Source of the DNA: a bacterium
GTDB taxonomy: Bacteria > Zhuqueibacterota > Zhuqueibacteria > Zhuqueibacterales > Zhuqueibacteraceae
Assembly: GCA_023150945.1 (NCBI GenBank)
Contig: JAKLJX010000015.1
Span: 62,001 to 126,000 of the forward strand
Reading direction: 5' to 3'
Length of the DNA: 64,000 nucleotides
A model generated the notes under the pieces. That model searched no databases. It was given only the letters and a program-made list of their open reading frames with translations, and was not told where the DNA came from. The position numbers and the translations under genes were made by a program. Positions 1-7,449 of the stretch are shown here, piece by piece. How positions within the stretch are numbered: the stretch's first letter is position 1; each line of letters opens with the position of its first letter.

Positions 1-686
1 AGCGCCCGAAATGCCTGTTCGAGGAACGGCCCCAGGTAGGCATTCACGGGATTCATTTTCAACAAAACGACGTGATTCTCGACAAAGAGCTGGTAGAGCG
101 CGTCCATCGGGCCGATGGAGGCGACATTGCCGGCGCCCAGCACCAGGACTACCTTGCCGCCGCGCGCCAGCGTGTGATAGGAAACCGCCTGCGTCGCCGC
201 CAGGTCCGGCAGACGTACGCCGGGCTGCATCCACACTTCTGCGGAGATGCCGCTGTACAACACGCGCTCATAGGGATCCTGCGGCATCACCGGCGCCACC
301 ACTTGTCCGTTGGGCCGCATTCTCGCCGTGCCGGGGAACAGCGGACGGCCGTGCTTCTGAATATCGCGCAGAGCCTGGCGCAAGAGGCGTAAATTGCGGT
401 GAATGCACAGTGGGCCGCCGAGCCATTCTTCGCCGGCCGTGCGGCTGCGCGGGTCGATGCCCTTCGCGGCATTGGCCGCCGCCACCCACGGCTCGGCGAG
501 CGCCAGGCAATCGAACAACAGCCGGTCAAGGAGCGCGAGGCGGGCGCGAACGTCGAGGGTCGCCCATTTCTGCTTGTGGGCCTGTAAACGGTCAACCGCC
601 TGGTCGAGCGCGGCCGGTGAAGAGGGAGGGACCGCCGGCAGGCCTTCGGGAATGGTGGCGGTGCCGTGCGGGGAGGTGATGATCAT
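1..686 (-). CDS. Aldehyde dehydrogenase family protein, 3' part cut by window edge
   Basis: The reading frame starts at an ATG at 686-684 with a GGAG ribosome-binding site about 9 nt upstream and runs off the left edge, so only the first ~228 residues are visible. The visible part has a helical N-terminal region and then the cofactor-binding segment with a GAGNVASIGPMDALY motif followed by VLLKMNPVNAYLGP. This matches the Rossmann part of a divergent aldehyde dehydrogenase / acyl-CoA reductase-like family that I know from myxobacteria and other soil bacteria. The catalytic cysteine would lie beyond the edge. It is on the same strand as selB but 600 bp downstream of it, so co-transcription is doubtful. 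The substrate cannot be inferred. Confidence 0.75.
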   Translation of the reverse strand, partial: MIITSPHGTATIPEGLPAVPPSSPAALDQAVDRLQAHKQKWATLDVRARLALLDRLLFDCLALAEPWVAAANAAKGIDPRSRTAGEEWLGGPLCIHRNLRLLRQALRDIQKHGRPLFPGTARMRPNGQVVAPVMPQDPYERVLYSGISAEVWMQPGVRLPDLAATQAVSYHTLARGGKVVLVLGAGNVASIGPMDALYQLFVENHVVLLKMNPVNAYLGPFLEQAFRA

Positions 687-1287
687 GAGGTGCTCCGACG
701 AGTTCTACTCAATCCCGTATCGTCAAGTCTATGACTCCGATGTTGTCCTTCTGCCAGAATCTGCCCCTGCTCCCGGCCCACGAGCCGTTGTCTGATGCGT
801 GCCCAGTTTGGGGGAAGACCCGCACAGCGTGACATGATTGGCAGGTGTTGAATCCAACTTGACGTTGTAGCATTAGTCGCATTTGAAATCGTACCCGCAA
901 AACCCACGAAGAACGCGAAAGGCTTTTGTTGTGTTTCGCGTGTTCGGCGGGCCGCGCCCGGCAATCTGACTGATGGAACCAGTGTCTTGTTGCCTTGATT
1001 TGTACAAGTGATTCCGAGAGTCATTCAGAAGGAATCCTGTGAGGTACTTGGCGCCGTGCTCGAATCTTCACAGAATCCTTGCAGGAAGACATTAGTGGTG
1101 GCCATACTTTTTAGGTTAACAGACCACCAGAGCGGCTGCAGTGGGGTCAGGTTGTGGAGCAGGCTTTGTTCCCTCTGCAACTGTTCGCCCACCGTCCAGC
1201 GCATGAGAGGCAAATTGCCTCTCCTGTGGCAGTGTGGTCTCCTTTTCGCCAGCCAGCGGTTGGCATTTGGCTTCCAGTAGGAGGGCC
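687..1287. other. Intergenic stretch between selB and the ALDH gene
   Basis: No convincing gene is seen in these 600 bp. It holds one copy of a dispersed inverted repeat (1020-1093) and a small hairpin at 1205-1223 (GAGAGGC / GCCTCTC). Because it borders selB, I looked for a selenocysteine tRNA on both strands (UCA anticodon arm, T-arm) and did not find one. A GC-poorer stretch near 905-950 resembles the CTTCGCG-type intergenic repeats seen elsewhere in the window. Confidence 0.6.
1020..1093. repeat. Dispersed inverted-repeat element (GTCATYCAG family), copy 1
   Basis: The left arm GTCATTCAGAAGGAATCC (1020 onward) is the imperfect reverse complement of the right arm ending at 1093, around a loop containing GGCGCCGTGCTC. 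The same loop and left arm recur, in reverse orientation, at 39392-39461. The arm sequence also recurs at 27741-27767 and in each unit of the tandem array at 21531-22318. Confidence 0.7.
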
Positions 1288-3210
1288 TCAAGGCGTTTTG
1301 CTTGCGCTTCCCGCAACGCCCAACACCCGAACTTCGCCCTGGCGCTGGGTCACGCCGCCGGCGTCGAAGTATTGCAGCAGCGGCATGGCGAATTTGCGGC
1401 TGGTGTTGTCCACCAGCTCTTTGAATTGGCTGACGGTAATTTCGCCATGGCGGCGCAGATAGTCAATCACTCTTTTGCGCGCTTCCTCCAGATGGCTGCG
1501 GTGCAGCCAGATGCCCTCCTCCAGGCGCACGACTTCCTGTCGCAGAACGAGCACTTCCAGCACTTCAGCGATTTGCGCCGGCGTGGCGTTGAGCGTTGCC
1601 GCCAGCTCCGCCGGACTTGCGGGCGTGTATCCTCCGGCATGCAGGCGCGCGAGAATTTGCTGCCGCAGCATTTCCTGCTCTGCATTCAGGCGAATCTCAT
1701 GCTCCGCCAGCGCCAGATGCGCCTCGATTTCCTTCAATTTGTTCTCGGCCTTGCTGATCTTGACGAGAAAATTCAACAGACCGGCCTCGGCCAGCGCGGG
1801 GATGCGGCTGCTGACTTCGGCTTTGCGCAATCCCAATTTGGTGGGATGCTGTTGATGATACTCAGCCAGCGCCGCGGCCAGGCGATGCCACAAGGCCTCC
1901 AGCCGCAGGCGATGAATGAAGGCGCGTTTACTGATTGCCACGACGCTGCCCTGTTGCACCAGCCGTTCGAGACGGGCGCCGACTTCCTCTTTGGAATGGC
2001 TGGTCTCGCTGGCAATTTGATCGAGCGTGACGGCATAACGCTCGGGCAGAAGCAATTGCGCAATCAACTGATCCTCCGGCTCGTGTTGTTCGAGCGCCTG
2101 CAATCGCACCAACAGTGCCGGATTGCGGCGGCGCAGCGGAGCGGCTTCGGCTTCGAGCACAACGCCGCCGCCGATGGTGTGCGGCGGAGAATATTGGCGA
2201 ATCACCAGGGGATCGCGCGGCCGCGCCGCCACCGGTTTTTCACAGCGCAATTGCACGAAGCTGCTGTCGCCGGGTTGCAGTTGGTTGGCAGCCAGCGGAA
2301 TCACCCGCGCCATGATCTCCGCGGTGCCGAGATGCACGCGCACGCGGCTGCGCAACGGCAGCGGCGCGGGAGCCTGCGCCAGCAAGCGCAGGCGGCAGTT
2401 GAGGCGTGTGGCCGGGCCGAAGTAGCCGGGCGCCGCCAGCACCTGGCCGCGCGCCACCTGGCTGGTGGTGATTCCGTGCAGATTGATGGCGGCACGATCG
2501 CCGGTTTGCACCAGCGTCGTGCTTTGGCCGTGGCGTTGCAAGCCGCGCACGCGCACGCGCAGCCGCTCGGGCAGGATCTCCACCTCGTCGCCCACGGCAA
2601 GCTGACCGGACAGCACCGAGCCGGTGACCACGGTGCCGAATCCTTTCATTACAAACGTGCGATCCACCGGCAGCCAAAACACGCCGCGATCCTGCCGCGG
2701 CGGCAAATCCGCAATGCGCTTCGCCAGTTCGCGTTTCAACTCGGGAATGCCGGCGCCGGTGAGGGTGGAAACCGGCAGGATCGGCGCCGGGGCCAGAAAA
2801 GTGCCGTGCACCAGCCGGCGAATGTCTTCCTGCACGAGCGCCAGCCAGTCGGCCTCGACCAAATCGATTTTGGTGAGGACAATGAGGCCGCGCGGGATTT
2901 GCAGCAACGAGCAGATGTCCAAATGCTCGCGCGTCTGCGGCATCACGCCGTCATCGGCCGCAATGACGAACAAGACCAGGTCGATGGTGCTCACGCCCGC
3001 CACCATGTTCTTGACGAATTTTTCATGGCCGGGAACGTCGATGAGGGTGGCGAACTCATCGAGATGGGCAAAGCCGAGATCGATGGTCATGCCGCGCGCT
3101 TTTTCCTCCGGCAGGCGATCGGTATCCACGCCGGTGAGCGCTTTGACTAACGAAGTTTTGCCGTGGTCGATGTGGCCGGCAGTGCCGAGAATGACGTGAC
3201 GTGCGGGCAT
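1288..3210 (-). CDS. selB: Selenocysteine-specific translation elongation factor SelB
   Basis: This 640-residue protein is the EF-Tu-like GTPase that delivers selenocysteyl-tRNA to UGA codons on selenoprotein mRNAs. The G domain is intact: [13 protein letters not shown] near residues 9-21 (G1), DVPGHEKF near 60 (G3) and a TKID motif (G4). Beta-barrel domains follow, and the C-terminal third has the winged-helix repeats that bind the SECIS hairpin. The length fits bacterial SelB (~610-640). The ATG start gives the canonical N-terminus directly before G1. No selA, selD, tRNA-Sec or obvious selenoprotein is in the window, so SelB stands apart from its partners here. The long open frame on the opposite strand is a shadow. 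Confidence 0.97.
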   Translation of the reverse strand: MPARHVILGTAGHIDHGKTSLVKALTGVDTDRLPEEKARGMTIDLGFAHLDEFATLIDVPGHEKFVKNMVAGVSTIDLVLFVIAADDGVMPQTREHLDICSLLQIPRGLIVLTKIDLVEADWLALVQEDIRRLVHGTFLAPAPILPVSTLTGAGIPELKRELAKRIADLPPRQDRGVFWLPVDRTFVMKGFGTVVTGSVLSGQLAVGDEVEILPERLRVRVRGLQRHGQSTTLVQTGDRAAINLHGITTSQVARGQVLAAPGYFGPATRLNCRLRLLAQAPAPLPLRSRVRVHLGTAEIMARVIPLAANQLQPGDSSFVQLRCEKPVAARPRDPLVIRQYSPPHTIGGGVVLEAEAAPLRRRNPALLVRLQALEQHEPEDQLIAQLLLPERYAVTLDQIASETSHSKEEVGARLERLVQQGSVVAISKRAFIHRLRLEALWHRLAAALAEYHQQHPTKLGLRKAEVSSRIPALAEAGLLNFLVKISKAENKLKEIEAHLALAEHEIRLNAEQEMLRQQILARLHAGGYTPASPAELAATLNATPAQIAEVLEVLVLRQEVVRLEEGIWLHRSHLEEARKRVIDYLRRHGEITVSQFKELVDNTSRKFAMPLLQYFDAGGVTQRQGEVRVLGVAGSASKTP

Positions 3211-3433
3211 GGAATCTGCTGATGAAAAGAATCGTGGGAACGGCGCAGGCGATGGGTGTGTCAGCCTGCTCTAACGAATCGGGCGCAATATAGGCAATCA
3301 CCGCAAAATGATCAAGGCGGCCGGCTGCCTGCGTCCGCGCCCACCGCCGGCGGCTGGTATATTATGCCGCATAGATTCACCTCTCGACTCGAATACTCGT
3401 CTCTCTCTTTCTCATTAGGATGATCCTGCTTGC

Positions 3434-4477
3434 ATGAGGATAGCGCAGGCTAAAATTTCCAGAGATGGTGCTTCTGCTCGCCCGCGTCCAAGCTCCTCCA
3501 CCTTGGATGCCATTGCCGCCCACCCGCCTCAACGCTTCAGCATCGCCATCAGCGGCTCTCTGTTCGTGCATGCCTTGATCTTTGCGGCGTGGCTGTCCTC
3601 TTCGTTGATGAGCAAGCCCGAGATTCTCGAGATCCGCGAGATCAGTTACATTGACGAAACCGAGCAGCCGCCGGAGGAAAATGCGCCGGAGCAGGAAGTG
3701 GAGCCCGGCGAGACGGATGCGTTCAACAACGGTGAAGTCGTTGCGGGCCGCGACACCGGCCGGCGCAGCACCGCCAACGCCAGCGATTTCGGCAGCCCGT
3801 TCGCCAACGGCATTCCCGCCGGCGGCGGCGAGCCCGGGCCGCCGGCGCCCAACGTGGAAGACTTTGGCGTGCTCAAGGTGATGGACGGCGTTGCGGACGT
3901 CGCCGGCGTATCGAGCGAACCGGTGTTGCACATTGCGGGCGCAGGCAAATTTCTCACCAACGGCCACGGCAGCAAGAACGGCGCGGACCTCAGCGCCAGT
4001 GTGATGGAAGGCTTTGCCACCGGCAATGGCGACGGCAGAGGATACGGCAACGGCGTGGACGGTGTCTTCGAAGGTTTGAAAGGCGAGATTGGCGGCACCG
4101 GCGTCAAGCTCGGCAAGGTCGGCCGCGTCACCATCGAGCGCATCGGCCGCATCACCGGCAGCAAGGAGGCCACCAGCGGCGGCGGCGGCCGTTCCGAGGA
4201 GTCCCTGCGCCAGGTCATGATGGAGAACATGGGGCGGCTGCAGTACATTTACACCAAGTATTTGAAGAGCGGCCTGGAAGCGCGCGGCAAAGTTGAGGTG
4301 GAAGTGACAATCGGCGCGGACGGCAAAGTCACCGAGGTGCAGATTCTCTCCTCGCAAATTCCGATTGCGGCCTTGCAAGAGGAATTGCGCGACGCCATCC
4401 GGCGCTGGAAGTATCAACCCATCGCGCGCGGTTACATGAAAGTCGTCTATCCGATGATCTTCATCAAGATGAACTAA
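3434..4477 (+). CDS. TonB-family energy transducer (AgmX/TonB C-terminal domain)
   Basis: The 347-residue protein has a short cytoplasmic N-terminus, one membrane segment near residues 36-60 (FSIAISGSLFVHALIFAAW), an acidic and Pro/Glu-rich stretch (EQPPEENAPEQEVEPGE), and a glycine-rich linker. The C-terminal domain (about 255-347) has the TonB/AgmX signature, with VEVEVTIGADGKVTEVQIL and a closing KVVYPMIFIKMN. It would transmit inner-membrane proton-motive energy from ExbB/ExbD to outer-membrane receptors, such as the TonB-dependent receptor at 28244. It is the first gene of a four-gene operon, with exbB starting 21 bp downstream. The glycine-rich linker, in place of the classical Pro-Lys linker, resembles myxobacterial AgmX/gliding-type proteins. 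Confidence 0.85.
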   Translation: MRIAQAKISRDGASARPRPSSSTLDAIAAHPPQRFSIAISGSLFVHALIFAAWLSSSLMSKPEILEIREISYIDETEQPPEENAPEQEVEPGETDAFNNGEVVAGRDTGRRSTANASDFGSPFANGIPAGGGEPGPPAPNVEDFGVLKVMDGVADVAGVSSEPVLHIAGAGKFLTNGHGSKNGADLSASVMEGFATGNGDGRGYGNGVDGVFEGLKGEIGGTGVKLGKVGRVTIERIGRITGSKEATSGGGGRSEESLRQVMMENMGRLQYIYTKYLKSGLEARGKVEVEVTIGADGKVTEVQILSSQIPIAALQEELRDAIRRWKYQPIARGYMKVVYPMIFIKMN

Positions 4478-4498
4478 TGGACTTGTTCGGAGCCTGAA

Positions 4499-5215
4499 AT
4501 GGAAGTTAATTTCTGGGAAACGGTGCGGGAAAGCCCGACCTTCATCGTTCTCTTCGGCTGTTCCCTGCTGGTGGTGACGTTCATCATCGAGCGCTGGCTG
4601 TATTTCCGCCGCACGACTCTCGATGCCAACGCCTTCGTCAGCGCCATCTACAAAAACATGCAGAGCGGCGGACCGCGCGCCTGCCTGCATTATTGCCAAA
4701 CCCTGCACAAGCCGCTGGCGCTGGTGGTGCGCGCGGGGTTGGAGAATCTGGCGCTGGGCGAGAAGCGGGTGAAGGAGATGATGGAAGCGACCGCGCTCGA
4801 AGAGAAGATCAAGCTGGAACGCTTTCTCAGCATTCTGGGAACGATGGGCAACATTGCACCCTTCATCGGTTTGTTGGGAACAGTCATCGGCATCATTCGT
4901 GCCTTTCATGATCTCGCCGTCTCCGGCTCGGGCGGGCCGTCGGTGGTGGCAGCGGGCATTTCCGAAGCGTTGATTGCGACGGCTGCCGGGTTGTTTGTGG
5001 CGATTCCCTCCGCGATTGCCTACAACTTTTTCCTGCGCCGCGTGGGAACGATCATGGCGGAAATCGAGGCGGCCACGCGCAAAGTGCGGGTGATCATCGG
5101 CATTGGGCAGATGCACGAGCAGGCGCCGGCGGAAGAGGCGCACGAGGAAGCGGCCGGCACGCGCCATAAGCGCACCTCGCGTATCTCGTCCGTCCGCAAA
5201 GCCACGAGTGTTTGA
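4499..5215 (+). CDS. exbB: ExbB/TolQ/MotA proton channel family protein
   Basis: The 238-residue inner-membrane protein has three membrane segments, near residues 13-36, 118-142 and 152-185. The typical conserved stretch is LGTMGNIAPFIGLLGTVIGIIRAF, followed by GISEALIATAAGLFVAIPSAIAYNFF. It forms the stator/proton channel with the two ExbD proteins encoded directly downstream. The ATG at 4499 is preceded by CGGAG at a suitable distance. The last ~35 residues are Glu/Arg-rich and non-conserved. It is an operon member between the TonB-like gene and the ExbD genes. Confidence 0.93.
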   Translation: MEVNFWETVRESPTFIVLFGCSLLVVTFIIERWLYFRRTTLDANAFVSAIYKNMQSGGPRACLHYCQTLHKPLALVVRAGLENLALGEKRVKEMMEATALEEKIKLERFLSILGTMGNIAPFIGLLGTVIGIIRAFHDLAVSGSGGPSVVAAGISEALIATAAGLFVAIPSAIAYNFFLRRVGTIMAEIEAATRKVRVIIGIGQMHEQAPAEEAHEEAAGTRHKRTSRISSVRKATSV

Positions 5216-5307
5216 AGCCGGCACAGCGAGGAAGGCACGCACGGCTCCAGCCGGCGTTGTTTACAACGGATCTGGCAATTTCCGGTGCCATTCAGGAAAT
5301 CACATCT

Positions 5308-5715
5308 ATGCAAATTGATCAGCAGGAAAGCGGCCTGACGGAAATCAATCTGACTTCTTTGATCGACGTGGCGCTGGTGTTGGTAGTGATCTTCATGGTG
5401 ATGACGCCGATGATCATGCAGTCGCAGATCATGGTGTCGGCGCCGAAAGTGGGCTCGGCCAGCAGCGGGGAGAAGCAGATCAACGTCCGTACGGAAATCC
5501 ATCTCACCAAGGCCGGTGCGATCTTGTTGAACGATGAGCCGGTGGCGCCGCAGGCATTTCACGAAAGCCTGCGCCGGCAATTGAGCCAGAGCAAGAACAA
5601 GCTGGTGGTGGTGAGCGCCGACGAGCAGGTGGTGCATGATCGCGTCGTGGCCCTGCTCGATGCCGCGCGGCAGGCGGGCGCCAAAGAACTTTCCATTGTC
5701 AAACGCAAACTCTGA
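5308..5715 (+). CDS. exbD: ExbD/TolR family biopolymer transport protein (first copy)
   Basis: This 135-residue protein has one N-terminal membrane helix containing the essential aspartate (NLTSLIDVALVLVVIFMV) and a periplasmic domain ending GAKELSIVKRKL, typical of ExbD/TolR. I chose the ATG at 5308 over upstream in-frame starts because it gives the canonical short cytoplasmic N-terminus. A 92-bp gap separates it from exbB. The next ExbD starts one base after its stop, so the two are translationally linked. Confidence 0.92.
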   Translation: MQIDQQESGLTEINLTSLIDVALVLVVIFMVMTPMIMQSQIMVSAPKVGSASSGEKQINVRTEIHLTKAGAILLNDEPVAPQAFHESLRRQLSQSKNKLVVVSADEQVVHDRVVALLDAARQAGAKELSIVKRKL

Positions 5716-5716
5716 T

Positions 5717-6124
5717 ATGGATTCCGGCAAGCCCTCGGGCGACATTATCAGCAATTTGAATCTCGCGCCGCTGGTGGATATTGCGCTGGTGCTGGTGATC
5801 ATTTTCATGGTCACCGCGCCGCTGCTGGATGTGCCCTCCAATCTCGAAGTCGAATTGCCCAAAGCCGCCACCATCGAGGCGAAATCGCAGGATAACATCA
5901 CCATTTCGCTGGCCGCCACCGGTGAGACTGCGCTCAACGACAAGATGCTGGCGCCGCCCCAGCTCGCGCCGGCATTAAAGAAGATGGTGACGGATCATCC
6001 CGGCCGGTTGGTGGTGATTCGCGCCGATAAGAACGTGAGCCACCGGCAGATTCTCGATTTGCTCGGCCTGGCCAAGAAGAACGGCGCGCAACGGATTGCG
6101 ATTGCGACAGTGCAGAGGCGGTGA
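5717..6124 (+). CDS. exbD: ExbD/TolR family biopolymer transport protein (second copy)
   Basis: This second 135-residue ExbD paralogue has a similar layout: NLAPLVDIALVLVIIFMV carries the membrane aspartate, and the periplasmic part ends NGAQRIAIATVQRR. The ATG at 5717 follows the stop of the first copy almost immediately. Paired ExbD genes are common in FCB bacteria and probably form a heteromeric ExbD partner set for one ExbB. It is the last gene of the operon. Right after its stop begins a duplicated block with REP-like hairpins. Confidence 0.92.
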   Translation: MDSGKPSGDIISNLNLAPLVDIALVLVIIFMVTAPLLDVPSNLEVELPKAATIEAKSQDNITISLAATGETALNDKMLAPPQLAPALKKMVTDHPGRLVVIRADKNVSHRQILDLLGLAKKNGAQRIAIATVQRR

Positions 6125-6162
6125 GATGCAAGCTGCGATTCAAATCGCAGCCTGTTAGCGGA

Positions 6163-6180
6163 AGTCGGCTGAAGCCGACT
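6163..6180. repeat. REP-like palindrome copy 1
   Basis: AGTCGGCTgaAGCCGACT is a perfect 8-bp inverted repeat with a 2-nt loop. It is preceded by GCGATTCAAATCGC and CTGTTAGCGGA, a fixed arrangement seen four times here. Confidence 0.85.
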
Positions 6181-6262
6181 GGAGGGCTTCGATGCGCGGA
6201 GGATTTTTTCTCAAATCCTGGCCCGTTAACTCAAGCGATTCAAATCGCAGCCTGTTGGCGGA

Positions 6263-6280
6263 AGTCGGCTGAAGCCGACT
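6263..6280. repeat. REP-like palindrome copy 2
   Basis: This is the same AGTCGGCTgaAGCCGACT hairpin, now with CTGTTGGCGGA upstream and GCGGCTGGGC downstream. Confidence 0.85.
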
Positions 6281-6481
6281 GCGGCTGGGCAGCGAGTTTC
6301 AGCCCATGAAAGTGTTTTCAACTCCTGCCGAAATCAGATACCCCCGAGAATTCCTTACCAGCCGTTTTCCCCCAAACTTGTGATCCGGTAGTCCCCCGCG
6401 TGATTACCGCGCCCCGCCATTTGCCCATCGCCCTTTCCCCGCCGCGATTCAACGCGATTCAAATCGCAGCCTGTTGGCGGA

Positions 6482-6499
6482 AGTCGGCTGAAGCCGACT
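6482..6499. repeat. REP-like palindrome copy 3
   Basis: AGTCGGCTgaAGCCGACT, equivalent to copy 1 in the second duplicated block. Confidence 0.85.
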
Positions 6500-6584
6500 G
6501 GAGGGCTTCGATGCGCGGAGGATTTTTTCTCAAATCCTGGCCCGTTAACTCAAGCTGCGATTCAAATCGCAGCCTGTTAGCGGA

Positions 6585-6602
6585 AGTCGGCTGAAGCCGA
6601 CT
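6585..6602. repeat. REP-like palindrome copy 4
   Basis: AGTCGGCTgaAGCCGACT, equivalent to copy 2 in the second duplicated block. Confidence 0.85.
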
Positions 6603-6726
6603 GCGGCTGGGCAGCGAGTTTCAGCCCATGAAAGTGTTTTCAACTCCTGCCGAAATCAGATACTCCCGAGAATTCCTTACCAGCCGTTTTCCCCCCAAAC
6701 TTGTGATCCGGTAGTCCCCCGCGTGA

Positions 6727-7422
6727 TTACCACGCCCCGCCATTTGCCCATCGCCCTTTCCCCGCCGCGATTGCCTGCAGTTGTTCTGATTCATAAACGT
6801 TGACGCCAGTGCGCCCGCTTTGTGCGATTGCAATCATGGCGGCGGCCACGTCGGCTGCCGCAATGCCGCGATAGCGGCGCAGCGGGCCAATGAATGCGAA
6901 AGACAGCAGGCCAAACACCGCGCTGCCGAGGCGTTCGCCCAGCCGGAATTCCGCACGTTGGCCGAGCAACAACGAGGGCCGCAGAATCTGCAGGCTGGGC
7001 AAGCCCAATTGCTGCAGCGCCTGCTCGACCTCGCCCTTGATGCGGCTGTAGAAAATGGTTGAGCGCGGATTCGCCCCCATCGAGGTCACGATCAAGAATT
7101 GTGGCACGCCCTGTTGCACCGCCAGCCGGGCAATTTCGACGGGATAGGTGAAATCCACCCGGCGAAAAGCGGCCTGCGAGCCGGCTTGCTTGATGGTGGT
7201 TCCCAAACAACAGAAAATCTCATCCACCTCGCGCAGCGCGGCGGCACCGGCCGGCAACTCGTCGAAAGCAATGATCTGCTGCTGCAGCTTGGGATGCTGG
7301 CGCGGCAGCGGCCGGCGCAGCCAGGTGATCACGCGCTGGTAGTTGTCATTCGCCAGCAGGAGTTGCAGGCAGTGGCTGCCCACCAACCCGCTGGCACCCA
7401 ACAACAACGCAGTTTTCGCCAT
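6727..7422 (-). CDS. NAD(P)H-binding oxidoreductase, HTATIP2-like atypical SDR
   Basis: The 231-residue protein has an N-terminal nucleotide-binding motif LLGASGLVGSHCLQLLL. It also has FCCLGTTIKQAGSQAAFRRVD, VTSMGANPRSTIFYSRIKGE (with the atypical YSRIKGE active-site-like segment) and ILRPSLLLGQR. These are hallmarks of the small HTATIP2/NAD(P)-binding family of atypical short-chain dehydrogenases. Its substrate is unknown. It starts 27 bp after the stop of the upstream GWxTD/TPR gene, so the two probably form an operon. The last ~15 codons are part of a 320-bp duplication. Confidence 0.85.
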   Translation of the reverse strand: MAKTALLLGASGLVGSHCLQLLLANDNYQRVITWLRRPLPRQHPKLQQQIIAFDELPAGAAALREVDEIFCCLGTTIKQAGSQAAFRRVDFTYPVEIARLAVQQGVPQFLIVTSMGANPRSTIFYSRIKGEVEQALQQLGLPSLQILRPSLLLGQRAEFRLGERLGSAVFGLLSFAFIGPLRRYRGIAAADVAAAMIAIAQSGRTGVNVYESEQLQAIAAGKGRWANGGAW

Positions 7423-7449
7423 GCCTACTCTTTTCTGTGTTTGCGCCCT

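Larger units (their letters stand above)
6135..6449. repeat. Direct duplication, unit 1 (~315 bp), contains a copied gene tail
   Basis: This block is nearly identical to 6454-6772. Both begin with GCGATTCAAATCGC, contain two REP-like hairpins, then a shared stretch ending in CCCCGCCGCGATT. The right end of unit 1 reproduces the last ~45 bp of the minus-strand gene that ends at 6727, so the duplication copied that gene's 3' end into the spacer. Confidence 0.9.
6454..6772. repeat. Direct duplication, unit 2 (~319 bp), overlaps the 3' end of the next gene
   Basis: This copy is nearly identical to 6135-6449, offset by 319-323 bp with a few indels. It includes the real stop codon and last codons of the minus-strand gene at 6727-7422, so it is probably the parental copy at that end. 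Confidence 0.9.

Noticed and set aside
687-1287. Selenocysteine tRNA beside selB
   Set aside because: No UCA anticodon arm or matching T-arm on either strand.
1234-3150. 638-residue plus-strand frame
   Set aside because: Shadow of selB, whose GTPase motifs are unmistakable on the other strand.
3377-5242. 621-residue open frame on the minus strand
   Set aside because: It is opposite the TonB and ExbB genes, which have clear family motifs; composition is Arg/His/Ala-rich, as expected for a high-GC shadow frame.
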